Below, piece after piece: positions 51,604 to 60,777 of a stretch of 64,000 bases of DNA. Numbering within the stretch: position 1 is the first letter of the stretch; each line of letters begins with the position of its first letter. Source of the stretch: Mediterraneibacter hominis (GTDB lineage: Bacteria; Bacillota; Clostridia; Lachnospirales; Lachnospiraceae); the NCBI RefSeq assembly GCF_014287475.1, contig NZ_JACOPF010000001.1, positions 1,426,001 to 1,490,000 of the forward strand, written 5' to 3'. Position numbers and translations under genes: made by a program. The notes below the pieces were generated by a model, which saw nothing but the letters and a program-made list of their open reading frames with translations, was not told the DNA's origin and made no database searches.

Positions 51604-53064
51604 CTATGCTTTTCTTCTGCGAAACCATACAATAAATCCGCTTACCAGCACTGCCAGCGGGATTCCAAAAATAACCAGCAGACTGAACCACCCTCCGTAC
51701 TGTATGGTATTATACTCTACCGTAAGGCTCTTTGGCTCGATCGACAGATTCTTCACTCCTTCAAAGTTTTCCGTCACCGCATTTATAAACAATGTTGTAT
51801 TGTCCAGCTGTGTCAATGTGTCGGTAATCTGCGCATCGATCATACTTGCCGCTGAAATCACAGTCAGCCTGCTCTCCTTTTTCTCTGTATCTGTAGTCTC
51901 ATCAGAATCTTCCGTGTCATTATCCGAATCCTCTGCATCTTCTTCGGTGCTCACTTCCTCCGTTGCCACAGCTCCAAGAACATAGCTGCCCTGCTCCTGA
52001 TTTTCTTCTGTTACTGCATACGCCTCATCTGACGTCTGCATGAACGGTACTACAGAGATAGTTTCCCTTTCCGGATCTTCTAAGGTAAGTCCGTGTGTGT
52101 TGATAAGGAGCACCATCTGAGAGGAAATACCGTCTGCCATATCCCCGCTTAAAGAAAGCTCCGGAAAGATATAGTAAGCATTTCCCTGATAACACCTCTG
52201 CGGATCTGCAATGTAGCCGTCTGTCATCTCCATTCCGTATGTTTTCATAACCGCAGTAATATTAGGCAGCTCTTCACTGGTTGTATCTCCAAGAACAAGC
52301 ATCACTTTTCCGCCTTCTGCCAGGTAATTTTCAACCGCCTCTTTTTCATCCTCTGTCAGATCTGTCGCCGGCGCGTACATAAGCAATAAATCACAGTCCG
52401 CCGGAATCTCTGGATTCATTAACAGATTTAGCTCTGTCCTCGTATAATTATTTTTGTCCATCAGATCCGATATGGTAGAGGATATATCTGCTTCCCCATG
52501 CCCAGTCGTTGTATAGATCACCTGGTTCGTATCGTTTGTTACATACCCCACAGCGCCAGTAAGCTGTCCTTCTCCGTCAAACTCTGATTCTGAGGCGCTT
52601 CCCGTATAATAATAGGAATACATATCCGTCACGATAATATCACTAAACGCGATATTCGTCGTTTTCCCGGTGTCCTCACATTCTACGACAATCGTATTTT
52701 CGTCCACTCCATACTCTGTCAGCGCGGACGGATGCAGTACCGGATCAATCCACTCTACACTGATTTTATCGGAAAGCGCGGCATATTTACTTAAAAATGT
52801 TTTGATTCTGTCATCTGCCTCTTCTTTGACGGAGAGCACCGTCATCTTTACGTCCTTATCCAGGCTTTGCAGCAGCTCCTTGCTTATATCTGATATGTCA
52901 TAAATATTGGTACTGCTTACATCCAGATTCCTGTAGCTTTCCGGTATCTGACCTGCCACCAGGTTTACCACTACTACGATAGCTATGACAACCGCTGTCA
53001 CCGCTACACTATACGTCCCCTGTTTTGTCCCCGCTGTTTTAAATAATGCTTTCATCTTTTCCAC
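51604..53064 (-). CDS. GldG family ABC transporter substrate-related protein
   Basis: The 486-residue protein has a membrane helix at the N-terminus (about 19-38), a large outside domain with VSSTNIYDISDISKELLQ and YTTTGHGEADISSTI, an acidic linker (about 370-395) and a second helix near the C-terminus (about 455-478, IFGIPLAVLVSGFIVWF). It belongs to the GldG family seen with gliding-type ABC transporters, but in Firmicutes its role is unclear. Confidence 0.85.
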   Translation of the reverse strand: MEKMKALFKTAGTKQGTYSVAVTAVVIAIVVVVNLVAGQIPESYRNLDVSSTNIYDISDISKELLQSLDKDVKMTVLSVKEEADDRIKTFLSKYAALSDKISVEWIDPVLHPSALTEYGVDENTIVVECEDTGKTTNIAFSDIIVTDMYSYYYTGSASESEFDGEGQLTGAVGYVTNDTNQVIYTTTGHGEADISSTISDLMDKNNYTRTELNLLMNPEIPADCDLLLMYAPATDLTEDEKEAVENYLAEGGKVMLVLGDTTSEELPNITAVMKTYGMEMTDGYIADPQRCYQGNAYYIFPELSLSGDMADGISSQMVLLINTHGLTLEDPERETISVVPFMQTSDEAYAVTEENQEQGSYVLGAVATEEVSTEEDAEDSDNDTEDSDETTDTEKKESRLTVISAASMIDAQITDTLTQLDNTTLFINAVTENFEGVKNLSIEPKSLTVEYNTIQYGGWFSLLVIFGIPLAVLVSGFIVWFRRRKA

Positions 53065-53077
53065 GGTTTTATGCCTC

Positions 53078-53944
53078 CTAACTCCAACGTCTTTTCTGAA
53101 TTGCCTGTATAGTCAAAAATACAAATACAGCGATGATGGACAGATACAACACAATTCCCGTGACATCTACAATCTGATTGGATGCAACATCTGTAAACAC
53201 ATCTGCCAGAGCCAGTCTTCCCAGCAGCTTTGTCAGAAGATTTTCATACAAACTGGATTTTACGATATACAGAATAATCCCTGCGGCAGCGCCGACAGCC
53301 TCGATTGCCGCTGCAAGCATCCAGTTCGCAGTCATATGATAGATATAAAATACAAGCAGTGTCAGAACAAGCAGCACGCCCACCAGCCCGCTGATCGCAG
53401 AGCCAGGAAGCATAGACAGAATGCCGTCCCACAAATACAGTGCAAGCAGTATCCCGAATGTACTGATAAACGCAATAATCTGGCTCTCTGTCAAAGCAGA
53501 CAGAAACATTCCGATAGCTGTATAGACACAGCCCAGCAGGAAGAATAAAGCGATCGAAATATAATCCACTTTCAGATATGCATTTCCCTGTGATTTTATA
53601 ATAAGCGGGAACAGGCAGAAAATGATATTGGGTACCGCAAGAACTGTCACCATAGACAGATATTTCCCCATGACAATTTTCCCTAAGCTGACTGGGGCAG
53701 TTAAAAGTAATTGATCGGTCTTATTCTTCCGTTCTTCCGAAAAGCTTTTCATGGTGATCAACGGAATTCCTACAAGAAATACAATCAAAGCTCCAGACAG
53801 CGTATACGAAAAATACGGATACCCGTATGTCAGATTATACGCCATAAAATAAATCCCTGTATATGCTACAAGAAATGCGATAAATACACATCCTGTCATA
53901 GATTGGAAATAAGCCTTTACTTCCCGTTTATAAATCGCCAGCAT
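53078..53944 (-). CDS. ABC transporter permease (GldF/ABC-2 type)
   Basis: The 288-residue protein has six membrane segments of the ABC-2 type: start AIYKREVKAYFQSMTGCVF, then GIPLITMKSFSEERKNKTDQ and a long hydrophobic remainder. It is the membrane partner of the ATPase encoded upstream, overlapping by 17 bases. Confidence 0.88.
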   Translation of the reverse strand: MLAIYKREVKAYFQSMTGCVFIAFLVAYTGIYFMAYNLTYGYPYFSYTLSGALIVFLVGIPLITMKSFSEERKNKTDQLLLTAPVSLGKIVMGKYLSMVTVLAVPNIIFCLFPLIIKSQGNAYLKVDYISIALFFLLGCVYTAIGMFLSALTESQIIAFISTFGILLALYLWDGILSMLPGSAISGLVGVLLVLTLLVFYIYHMTANWMLAAAIEAVGAAAGIILYIVKSSLYENLLTKLLGRLALADVFTDVASNQIVDVTGIVLYLSIIAVFVFLTIQAIQKRRWS

Positions 53945-54920
53945 ATTCTGTTTCCTCCCTTTCTTCCATCTCTTGTAGTTTCGTTATGTTTTCATTCTGC
54001 GTCAGCTCCATGAAAACAGTTTCCAGACTGACATGCTCTGTTTTCAGTGTCAAAAGAGGAACCTTCTGTTCTGCAAATGCCAAAAATACGTTCTCCCGTA
54101 TGTCTTTTCCATCCCGCGGAAGCAGTCTTGCATAGGTAATTCCGTCTGTCTGCTTCTTCACAGACGATTCTTTTATGTCCTGTATATCCTTTAGCACTTC
54201 CCTCACCCTGGAGGCTTCCGCTTTTGTCTCAATTTCCACTGCTTCACTGCTGTTCATCCGGTGTTCCAGGTTATCCGGCGTATCGCTCGCCACCAATTTT
54301 CCTTTGGAGATAATCAGAATATAGTCACATACCTCTCTTACCTCTGCCAGTATATGAGAGCTTAAAATTACGGTATGCTTCTTCGCCAGGCTCCGGATTA
54401 ACTCCCGAATCTCAATAATCTGTTTCGGATCCAGCCCAACAGTCGGTTCGTCTAATATGATAATATCCGGAAAGCCCAAAATGGCCTGTGCAAGCCCTAC
54501 TCTTTGGCGGTACCCCTTAGACAGATTTTTAATCAGACGCCTCTTTACCTCCAATATCTTTGTAAGCTTCATAACCTCCTCAATGCTGCTTTTTCTTTTT
54601 TCCTTCGGTACCCCTTTTAATTCTGCCGCAAATTCCAGATATTCTGACACAGTCATATCCATGTAAAGGGGCGGCAGCTCCGGAAGGTATCCGATATGCT
54701 TTTTCGCTTCCTCAGGTTCTTTTAAAATATCATGTCCGTTGATAAGCACCTGTCCCTCTGTTGCTCCCAGGTAACCTGTCATAATATTCATCGTTGTGGA
54801 CTTTCCTGCCCCGTTTGGACCTAAAAAGCCATAAATCTTCCCTTTTTCCATTCGGAAACTGAGACGATTTATGGCTGTATGGTTTCCATATTTTTTTACC
54901 AGATTCTTTACTTCAATCAA
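53928..54920 (-). CDS. ABC transporter ATP-binding protein
   Basis: The 330-residue ATPase has GFLGPNGAGKSTTMNIM (Walker A), LSKGYRQRVGLAQA (signature), IIILDEPTVGLDPKQ (Walker B) and VILSSH (switch). I choose a TTG start at 54920 (LIEVKNLVKKYG) because AGGGAGGTAAAGC lies upstream; the longer reading from 55145 is rich in unlikely cysteines. It is the first gene of the operon with permease, GldG and DUF4340. Confidence 0.88.
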   Translation of the reverse strand: MIEVKNLVKKYGNHTAINRLSFRMEKGKIYGFLGPNGAGKSTTMNIMTGYLGATEGQVLINGHDILKEPEEAKKHIGYLPELPPLYMDMTVSEYLEFAAELKGVPKEKRKSSIEEVMKLTKILEVKRRLIKNLSKGYRQRVGLAQAILGFPDIIILDEPTVGLDPKQIIEIRELIRSLAKKHTVILSSHILAEVREVCDYILIISKGKLVASDTPDNLEHRMNSSEAVEIETKAEASRVREVLKDIQDIKESSVKKQTDGITYARLLPRDGKDIRENVFLAFAEQKVPLLTLKTEHVSLETVFMELTQNENITKLQEMEEREETEYAGDL

Positions 54921-55141
54921 AGCTTTACCTCCCTGATATGTTTTTTCATGCCGTGCAGAACAGGCACACGTTCCCTGCCTGTTCTGTTTATACATGTTAT
55001 TTAAGGTAACAAACTTTTGTGAAGTTTTTGTGTTATAAATGTGACAGAGTTTTGTGCTTGTACACTTTGCGCGCAGTGTGCAGCCCCCAGAGGGTTTTAT
55101 GGTGCAGGAAACGAAGTTTCCTACACAACAAGAAGGCTTCG
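54921..55141 (-). other. Leader and spacer before the Gld-like operon
   Basis: The 221 bases hold AGAACAGGCA (54957-54966) with TGCCTGTTCT (54976-54985), a perfect 10-bp hairpin, in the leader just before the ribosome binding site. GTGCAGGAAAC (55102-55112) with GTTTCCTACAC (55116-55126) and a TGTACACT/AGTGTGCA hairpin lie near the sbcC end. None has a following T run, so they are not standard terminators. No clear promoter was identified. Confidence 0.4.
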
Positions 55142-57772
55142 TCACATATTCCAGGAAGCATGGCTGCCCTTTTCATCTTTTCTTATCTCCAGCTTCCATT
55201 CTATCTGTTCTTTCAGTTCACTGACATGGGAGATAATTCCTACCATTCCCCGTTCTCCTGCCAGCTGCTTCAATATCTGTATGGCGCGTTCTCTCGACTC
55301 CTCGTCCAAAGAGCCAAACCCTTCATCTACAAACATAGTATCCAATGTAATCGCCCCTGCTGTATTTTGAACAATGTCTGCAAGTCCCAGCGCCATAGCA
55401 AGCGCAGCAAGAAACGATTCCCCTCCCGAAAGAGATTTTACATCCCGCACCGCATCATTTACCAGATGGTATACATCCAGATTCAGTCCCGCCTCTCCTT
55501 GATTTTTCAAGTCTTTTAGTTCCCGACACTGTAAGAGGAACTCATTTTCTGTCATCTTTGCCAGGCGCTGATTCGCCGCATTTATAATCTGACGGAAAAA
55601 CTGCCGCTGTACATATGTTTCAAAATCCAGCTTTGCACTGCCTGAAAGGGAGCCATTCGCTGTGCGGCTTAAGTTTCCCAGCACCTCATATTTCTTTTTC
55701 AGCATTTCCAGAGAGGTATACCTCGCCTCCAGTTGTCTGCATGCGTCCTCATTTTTTCTTCTTCGGGCATATACGTTTCTTAATCTGTCATCCAGATATT
55801 CCTTTCTATCCTCCTTCTCTTTCAAAGCGTTTTTCTCCCCGCTTATATCTGTCTTTTTCTCCCCTTTCAGTTGAAGCTTCAGGGTTTCCATCTTTGCACA
55901 GCACGTCTTTACGTCTGTTTCAAATTGCTGCACACTTCTATTCTTTTCTTCCCAGCCGTCTATCCATTTCTTGTCCTTCTGATACGCTTCTTCATCTGGA
56001 TAAGCCTGCGCTGTAAGCGCTGTCTCATAGGCGCGCTTTTCCTTAGCTATACGCGCCGCGAGCAGTTCCTTTTGCTTTTGCTGTTCTTGTAACTCGCCTT
56101 TTTTCTGTCTCCCCTGTTCCTTTAGCTGCTGCCATTCTTTCTTTGCTGCCTCTGCCTCGCCGCGCCGCTGTTCCAATTCCTGTTTTAACGCCTCTAAGCG
56201 CTGCCGCGCCTCTTCTTCTTTTTCCTCTCCAATCTGTGCTTTTTCTGCATCTAACTGTCCTTTTATCTTCTGAAATGCCTCATATGCTTCCAGCCGTTCT
56301 TTCTCCGCTTTGTCCCTTGCCTTTTTTGCCTGCTCTACCTTTTTTTGATCCGGCGCTTTTCCAGAAAGAACTGCCTTCTTTGGGTGGGAAAGCGAACCAC
56401 ATACCGGACAGGGAGCCCCTTCCTCTAAATCCGCTGCTAATATGCCCGCCTGTTCTTTAAAAAACTGCCGGTACACCTCCTCATACGCTTCTGCCTTTTC
56501 CCTGCACCATACCAGATATTGTTCCATCTTCTCTGTCTCTTTCTGACAGGCAGTTTTCATCTCCCTGATTCTTTCATAACGCGGAAGCAATGCTGTAAGG
56601 GAAGCGATCTGTTCCGTCAGCTGCTTCTCTGCCGGAACAAACTGACCGCACAGTTCCTCTGCCTTTTTACGCAAAGCTGTCTCTTCTGCCTCCCAGTTTT
56701 GCAGCCACACTGTATTCTCCATTATATGTTTATCCAGAAGCAGCTCCTGCTCTTTATCTCGTTTATAGAGTTCCTCCTTTCCCCATACCTTCTGTGCGCG
56801 CGCCCCTCCTTTTGCCTGCTGCTTCAGCTCTTCTATCCATTCCTTCTGGCTGTCCAGTTTTTGAAGCTGTTCTTCCTCTTTACAAAGCGTGTCGAACAGA
56901 CGCCCTGTTTCTTCCTGCTTCTGAATAAAAAGCTGAAGCCTGGTTATCTCTTTTTGAACCCCTCTCAACTCTTCTGTCAGCTTCTTTTCTTCCTCTGTAT
57001 CATACCTACAGATTTCGTTCAACTGTTTAAGAACCTCTTTTTCGTCGGGAATCTCTTGTTCTAGAAATACCTTCCATCTGTTTTTCTCTTCTTCCAGGCT
57101 GTCAAAATCTGGAAATTCTACACGTCCCAGCTCTTTTTTGCAGTCCTGTTCACATTCCTCCAGCGCTGTATATACTTGTTTCGCCTGCTCCTTTAACTCC
57201 TCTTGTATCTTCCTGTATAGGGAGGTCTTGAAAATCCTTGAAAAAATCTGCTTTCTCTCTTTTGATTCTGCATGAAGAAGCTTCAAGAAATCTCCCTGTG
57301 CAATCATAGCAGTCTGGGTAAACTGTGCTGCATCCAGCCCGATAATTTCTTCAAGCTTCTGATCAATCTCTTTTTTCTTTCCCTGGTATTCTTCTCCTCC
57401 CGGCAAAAGCAGGCTGACCTTAGGCGCTTCTTTTACAAGATGTATCTTTTTGTCCGAGCGTTTTCTTTTTCCTGCCCGGTAATATTCTGGATTCCTGCGG
57501 ACTGTATACTCTTCTCCTCTGTAGGAAAAGACAAGCTCTACGTATGTCTGCGCATCTTCCGGCGCATATTGGCTGCGCATCATACTGCCGTCTCTTTCTC
57601 CGCCGCTTGTCCTGTCATAAAGCGCATACATAATTCCGTCGAAAATCGTTGTCTTCCCCGCCCCTGTATCTCCCGTTATCAAAAATAAACCGCCTGAAAT
57701 CTGTGTAAAATCTATTGTTTCCTCCTCCGCATAGGAACCAAATGCGGATAAAGTAAGCCTGACTGGTCTCAT
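55142..57772 (-). CDS. sbcC: Exonuclease subunit SbcC
   Basis: SbcC (876 residues) is an SMC-like ATPase with Walker A TGDTGAGKTTIFDG near the N-terminus, long coiled coils and a zinc hook CPVCGS at about residue 460, and C-terminal LSGGESFLAALAMALGL and TMFVDEGFGSLDEES. With SbcD it opens hairpin ends and nicks palindromes. It is shorter than the E. coli form (about 1050). It begins 15 bases after sbcD. Confidence 0.93.
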   Translation of the reverse strand: MRPVRLTLSAFGSYAEEETIDFTQISGGLFLITGDTGAGKTTIFDGIMYALYDRTSGGERDGSMMRSQYAPEDAQTYVELVFSYRGEEYTVRRNPEYYRAGKRKRSDKKIHLVKEAPKVSLLLPGGEEYQGKKKEIDQKLEEIIGLDAAQFTQTAMIAQGDFLKLLHAESKERKQIFSRIFKTSLYRKIQEELKEQAKQVYTALEECEQDCKKELGRVEFPDFDSLEEEKNRWKVFLEQEIPDEKEVLKQLNEICRYDTEEEKKLTEELRGVQKEITRLQLFIQKQEETGRLFDTLCKEEEQLQKLDSQKEWIEELKQQAKGGARAQKVWGKEELYKRDKEQELLLDKHIMENTVWLQNWEAEETALRKKAEELCGQFVPAEKQLTEQIASLTALLPRYERIREMKTACQKETEKMEQYLVWCREKAEAYEEVYRQFFKEQAGILAADLEEGAPCPVCGSLSHPKKAVLSGKAPDQKKVEQAKKARDKAEKERLEAYEAFQKIKGQLDAEKAQIGEEKEEEARQRLEALKQELEQRRGEAEAAKKEWQQLKEQGRQKKGELQEQQKQKELLAARIAKEKRAYETALTAQAYPDEEAYQKDKKWIDGWEEKNRSVQQFETDVKTCCAKMETLKLQLKGEKKTDISGEKNALKEKEDRKEYLDDRLRNVYARRRKNEDACRQLEARYTSLEMLKKKYEVLGNLSRTANGSLSGSAKLDFETYVQRQFFRQIINAANQRLAKMTENEFLLQCRELKDLKNQGEAGLNLDVYHLVNDAVRDVKSLSGGESFLAALAMALGLADIVQNTAGAITLDTMFVDEGFGSLDEESRERAIQILKQLAGERGMVGIISHVSELKEQIEWKLEIRKDEKGSHASWNM

Positions 57773-57787
57773 CTTATCTCCTTCCGG

Positions 57788-58948
57788 TTATTCTGTCGCC
57801 GCCTCCACAGCCTCCTCCACAATTCTTTGCTCTTCAAGGGACAGCTCTCTTCCCTGCATTTCTCTAAAAAAATCGGCAAAAACTGTAAGAGGCGAACGAA
57901 GCGTCACTTCTTCATTATCAAATTCCAGCTTCTTTCGCGTCCGCGAGTTATCAAGACGAAGCTCCAAAATGTGAGAAAATACTTTTTCTAACTGTTCTTT
58001 TGGCTTATAAAGCTCTCCCTCATCTGTAAGCGTAATGCTTACATAATCTTCTCCGCATTTTTCCTTCTGTCCGTTTACAGACTCTATAATCGCTTCCAGC
58101 TCTCCGCGGTATATTCGCACATCCCGAAGTGGATGGAGGGGAAGCTGCTCCAAACGCACCGCCTCTCCTTTCGCCCCCAGCTCCACCACTTGCAGCGCCT
58201 TTTTCTGCTCTGCCTCACTGACAGAATATTTCAGCAGCGTACCGCAGTAACAAATCTGTGCTTTTCCAGTTGTCTGCGCCCTGTGTAAATGTCCCAGCGC
58301 CGCGTAGTCAAACTTCTCAATCACACGGCAGTCCACATTGTCAATCCCACCTACTGAAAAGGTTTCAGAATCACAGGTCAGCATCTCTTTTTCTGTCCCC
58401 ATATAGAACTGATGTGAAACAAGGACATTTCGTCTTGACCAGTCGATCTCTTCCCGTTCTATCATCTTTAAGACAGCCTCACTGTAAGTTTCCGGCGCTT
58501 CCTCTTCAAAAAGTCCTCTAATATAGCCTGGTTTTAAAAATGGAAGCAGATAAAAATCTACTTCCCCAAAAGAATCTGTCAAGGTTACTTTCTTTAAACG
58601 TTCTTCTCTCTGCGCGGGAACCCGCCCTGCAATATATATCTGCCAGCTTCCAAGAATCCTGCTTAAATAGTCCAGCCGCTGCGCTGAATCGTGATTCCCT
58701 GCAATCAGCAAAACAGGAATCCTAGGCTCTATCGCACAAAGCTTCGTTAAAAATTCGTCAAAAACAGACACTGCCTCCGCAGACGGCACCGATTTATCAT
58801 AAATATCTCCCGCTATGACAACTGCATCAGGGCGAAGCTCCTTCGCATACGCCACTACCTCTTCTAAAATGTGTTCCTGATCTTCCTTTAATGAATATCC
58901 GTGCAGTATCTTGCCTATGTGCAGGTCTGACAAATGGAAAAACTTCAT
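57788..58948 (-). CDS. sbcD: Exonuclease subunit SbcD
   Basis: SbcD (386 residues) is the Mre11-type nuclease with HLSDLHIGKILHGYSL, VVIAGDIYDKSVPSAEA, LIAGNHDSAQRL, NVLVSHQF and ALGHLHRAQ, which carry the metal ligands. Its ATG overlaps the stop of the upstream ATPase gene by four bases (ATGA). The nuclease complex protects against replication hairpins; the window also holds several long palindromes. Confidence 0.95.
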   Translation of the reverse strand: MKFFHLSDLHIGKILHGYSLKEDQEHILEEVVAYAKELRPDAVVIAGDIYDKSVPSAEAVSVFDEFLTKLCAIEPRIPVLLIAGNHDSAQRLDYLSRILGSWQIYIAGRVPAQREERLKKVTLTDSFGEVDFYLLPFLKPGYIRGLFEEEAPETYSEAVLKMIEREEIDWSRRNVLVSHQFYMGTEKEMLTCDSETFSVGGIDNVDCRVIEKFDYAALGHLHRAQTTGKAQICYCGTLLKYSVSEAEQKKALQVVELGAKGEAVRLEQLPLHPLRDVRIYRGELEAIIESVNGQKEKCGEDYVSITLTDEGELYKPKEQLEKVFSHILELRLDNSRTRKKLEFDNEEVTLRSPLTVFADFFREMQGRELSLEEQRIVEEAVEAATE

Positions 58949-60648
58949 ACCCTAAGCCCTCTGTATCTGTTAAAACATGCGAATATTTCTTGTTTCCTCG
59001 GCATAGCCATCGGCGCAATATTCGAGCTGCTCTCACATAAACCGGCCAGAGAGTCCTTCTCCATCTTTTCCTCCAGCTCTTTTATAATCTCCCGCATATT
59101 CTTTCTGCCATCCAGAAGATGTTTCTGCGCATACCGCATGCAGTATCCAAGCGCTGTCACCTGTTCGCTGTCTGTAATCTGTTCTACGTACCTTAAATCA
59201 ATGGTTTCACGGTTCAACTGCACCGCTTCGCGTCCGAGCGTTTTCATCTTTATCCGATCCTGCCCCTTAAATGCCGGACTCGCCTTTGGACATCTGTGAA
59301 AATCGGGTATCTTTGCCTTTTCCTCCGGTACACTTAAAACAGGGAATTGCTCCGCTTCCTTTTTGGCTCTGTCTGTAATGTCCCTCGGAATATAGCGCTC
59401 CATCTGTACAATCTTGTCCGCAATGTGGAAATAGGCGCCGGAGCTGCCCGCCACAATGATCGTAGAAATGCCGTACTCTTTATATAACTCCTGAATCCGT
59501 TCTATAAAAGGAGTAATCGGCTCCATATCACGATGAATGACCCGCTGCATCAATTCATCCCTAATCATAAAGTTCGTCGCACTCGTATCTTCATCAATAA
59601 GCAGAAGTCTCGCTCCTGACTCCATTCCCTCTACTACATTTGCCGCCTGGGACGTACTTCCGCTGGCATCCTCTGTGCAAAATCCCACCGTATCCTTCCC
59701 ATTTGGCAGATCATTGATAAACATAGAAATGTCCGTCTTTTGAATACTCCTGCCGTCCTCCGCCCGGATTTTCATCGCGGTGTCGTCTGTAATGACATAC
59801 TCTCTTCCGTCCCCTGCGATATGGTTATATACTCCCAGCTCCAATGCCTTGAGCAAGGTAGACTTTCCATGGTATCCGCCGCCTACAATCAAGGTAATTC
59901 CTTTTTTGATTCCCATTCCTGTTACTGCGCCTCTATGCGGAAGTTCCATTGTCACTTCCATCTCCTTTGGAGAAACAAATGCAATTCCTTTTTTCATCGG
60001 CCTGGAAGAAATACCGGATTCTCTTGGAAGAATGCTTCCATTTGCAATAAATGCCACCAGCCCCATTTCCTCCAAATGACTGCGGATATACTGCTGATCC
60101 TCTGCCAGATCCGCAATCTCCTTAAGCCGTTTCCCATTCAGATTTTTATAATACAGCGCTTTTCCTACACAGACCGGCAAGAAATCAAACAGAATCTTGA
60201 TAAGCTCCCTCGCGTTGATCGTTCTTCCATTTGCCGGAAAGCCGATTTCCATACGTACTGTTATATCTCCTGTTTTTGGTTCTATCTGGCAGCAGGTACG
60301 CTCCAGCACCTCCTGTCCGGGGCGGCTTAAAGAAATAAGCCCGCTTTTCCCAGAACCTTTTGCTTTAAACGCGAATTGCTCTGCCTGCCTTCCGAACTGC
60401 CTTGTCAGTTCATCCTGCAATGCAGTTCTCAAATATGTCTGTATATACAATTCTTTTGGAAAGTCCGCTGTCCTCCCTTTTACAATAACGCTGACCTTAG
60501 AAGGAGAGGCAAAAGGGTCCCCCTGTACATGATCGATCGACAGAACATATCCCGGAAACTGATACATCCCTTTTGTATCCTTATATGCAGGATACCCTCT
60601 GTGGTCGATCTTGTTCAATAAATTTCTTAAATCTGCCGCAGTCTGCAT
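58945..60648 (-). CDS. Predicted ATPase of the ABC class (PF09818 type)
   Basis: The 567-residue protein has a P-loop GGGYHGKSTLLKALELGVY at about 260, a Walker B LLLIDEDTSATNFMIRDEL, and a C-terminal region with PRKQEIFACFNRYRGL, all characteristic of this uncharacterised ATPase family. No membrane domain is present. I chose the ATG at 60648 because AAAGGAGTTAGAAAC lies upstream; the longer reading to 60696 is unsupported. It overlaps sbcD by four bases, so it is coupled with SbcCD and may act in DNA metabolism. Confidence 0.82.
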   Translation of the reverse strand: MQTAADLRNLLNKIDHRGYPAYKDTKGMYQFPGYVLSIDHVQGDPFASPSKVSVIVKGRTADFPKELYIQTYLRTALQDELTRQFGRQAEQFAFKAKGSGKSGLISLSRPGQEVLERTCCQIEPKTGDITVRMEIGFPANGRTINARELIKILFDFLPVCVGKALYYKNLNGKRLKEIADLAEDQQYIRSHLEEMGLVAFIANGSILPRESGISSRPMKKGIAFVSPKEMEVTMELPHRGAVTGMGIKKGITLIVGGGYHGKSTLLKALELGVYNHIAGDGREYVITDDTAMKIRAEDGRSIQKTDISMFINDLPNGKDTVGFCTEDASGSTSQAANVVEGMESGARLLLIDEDTSATNFMIRDELMQRVIHRDMEPITPFIERIQELYKEYGISTIIVAGSSGAYFHIADKIVQMERYIPRDITDRAKKEAEQFPVLSVPEEKAKIPDFHRCPKASPAFKGQDRIKMKTLGREAVQLNRETIDLRYVEQITDSEQVTALGYCMRYAQKHLLDGRKNMREIIKELEEKMEKDSLAGLCESSSNIAPMAMPRKQEIFACFNRYRGLRV

Positions 60649-60716
60649 GTTTCTAACTCCTTTCCCGGCAGCCCTTTCATCAGGATGCCTGTACATATAA
60701 TAAAATCGCCCTCTAT

Positions 60717-60751
60717 AAAAGAAGAGCCGGTTAAATCCCGGTTCCTCTTTT
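60717..60751 (-). terminator. Terminator after glnN
   Basis: AAAAGAAGAGCCGG (60717-60730) pairs with CCGGTTCCTCTTTT (60738-60751), with one mismatch and one G-U. On the minus strand it is followed by a short T run (TCTTTTATAG). It lies 27 bases after the glnN stop. Confidence 0.65.
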
Positions 60752-60777
60752 CGCTATTGATTGTCCATTCGTTATTT

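Noticed and set aside
55102..55126. Hairpin GTGCAGGAAAC/GTTTCCTACAC as a terminator of sbcC
   Set aside because: No U tract follows on the minus strand, so I left it as an unexplained hairpin.
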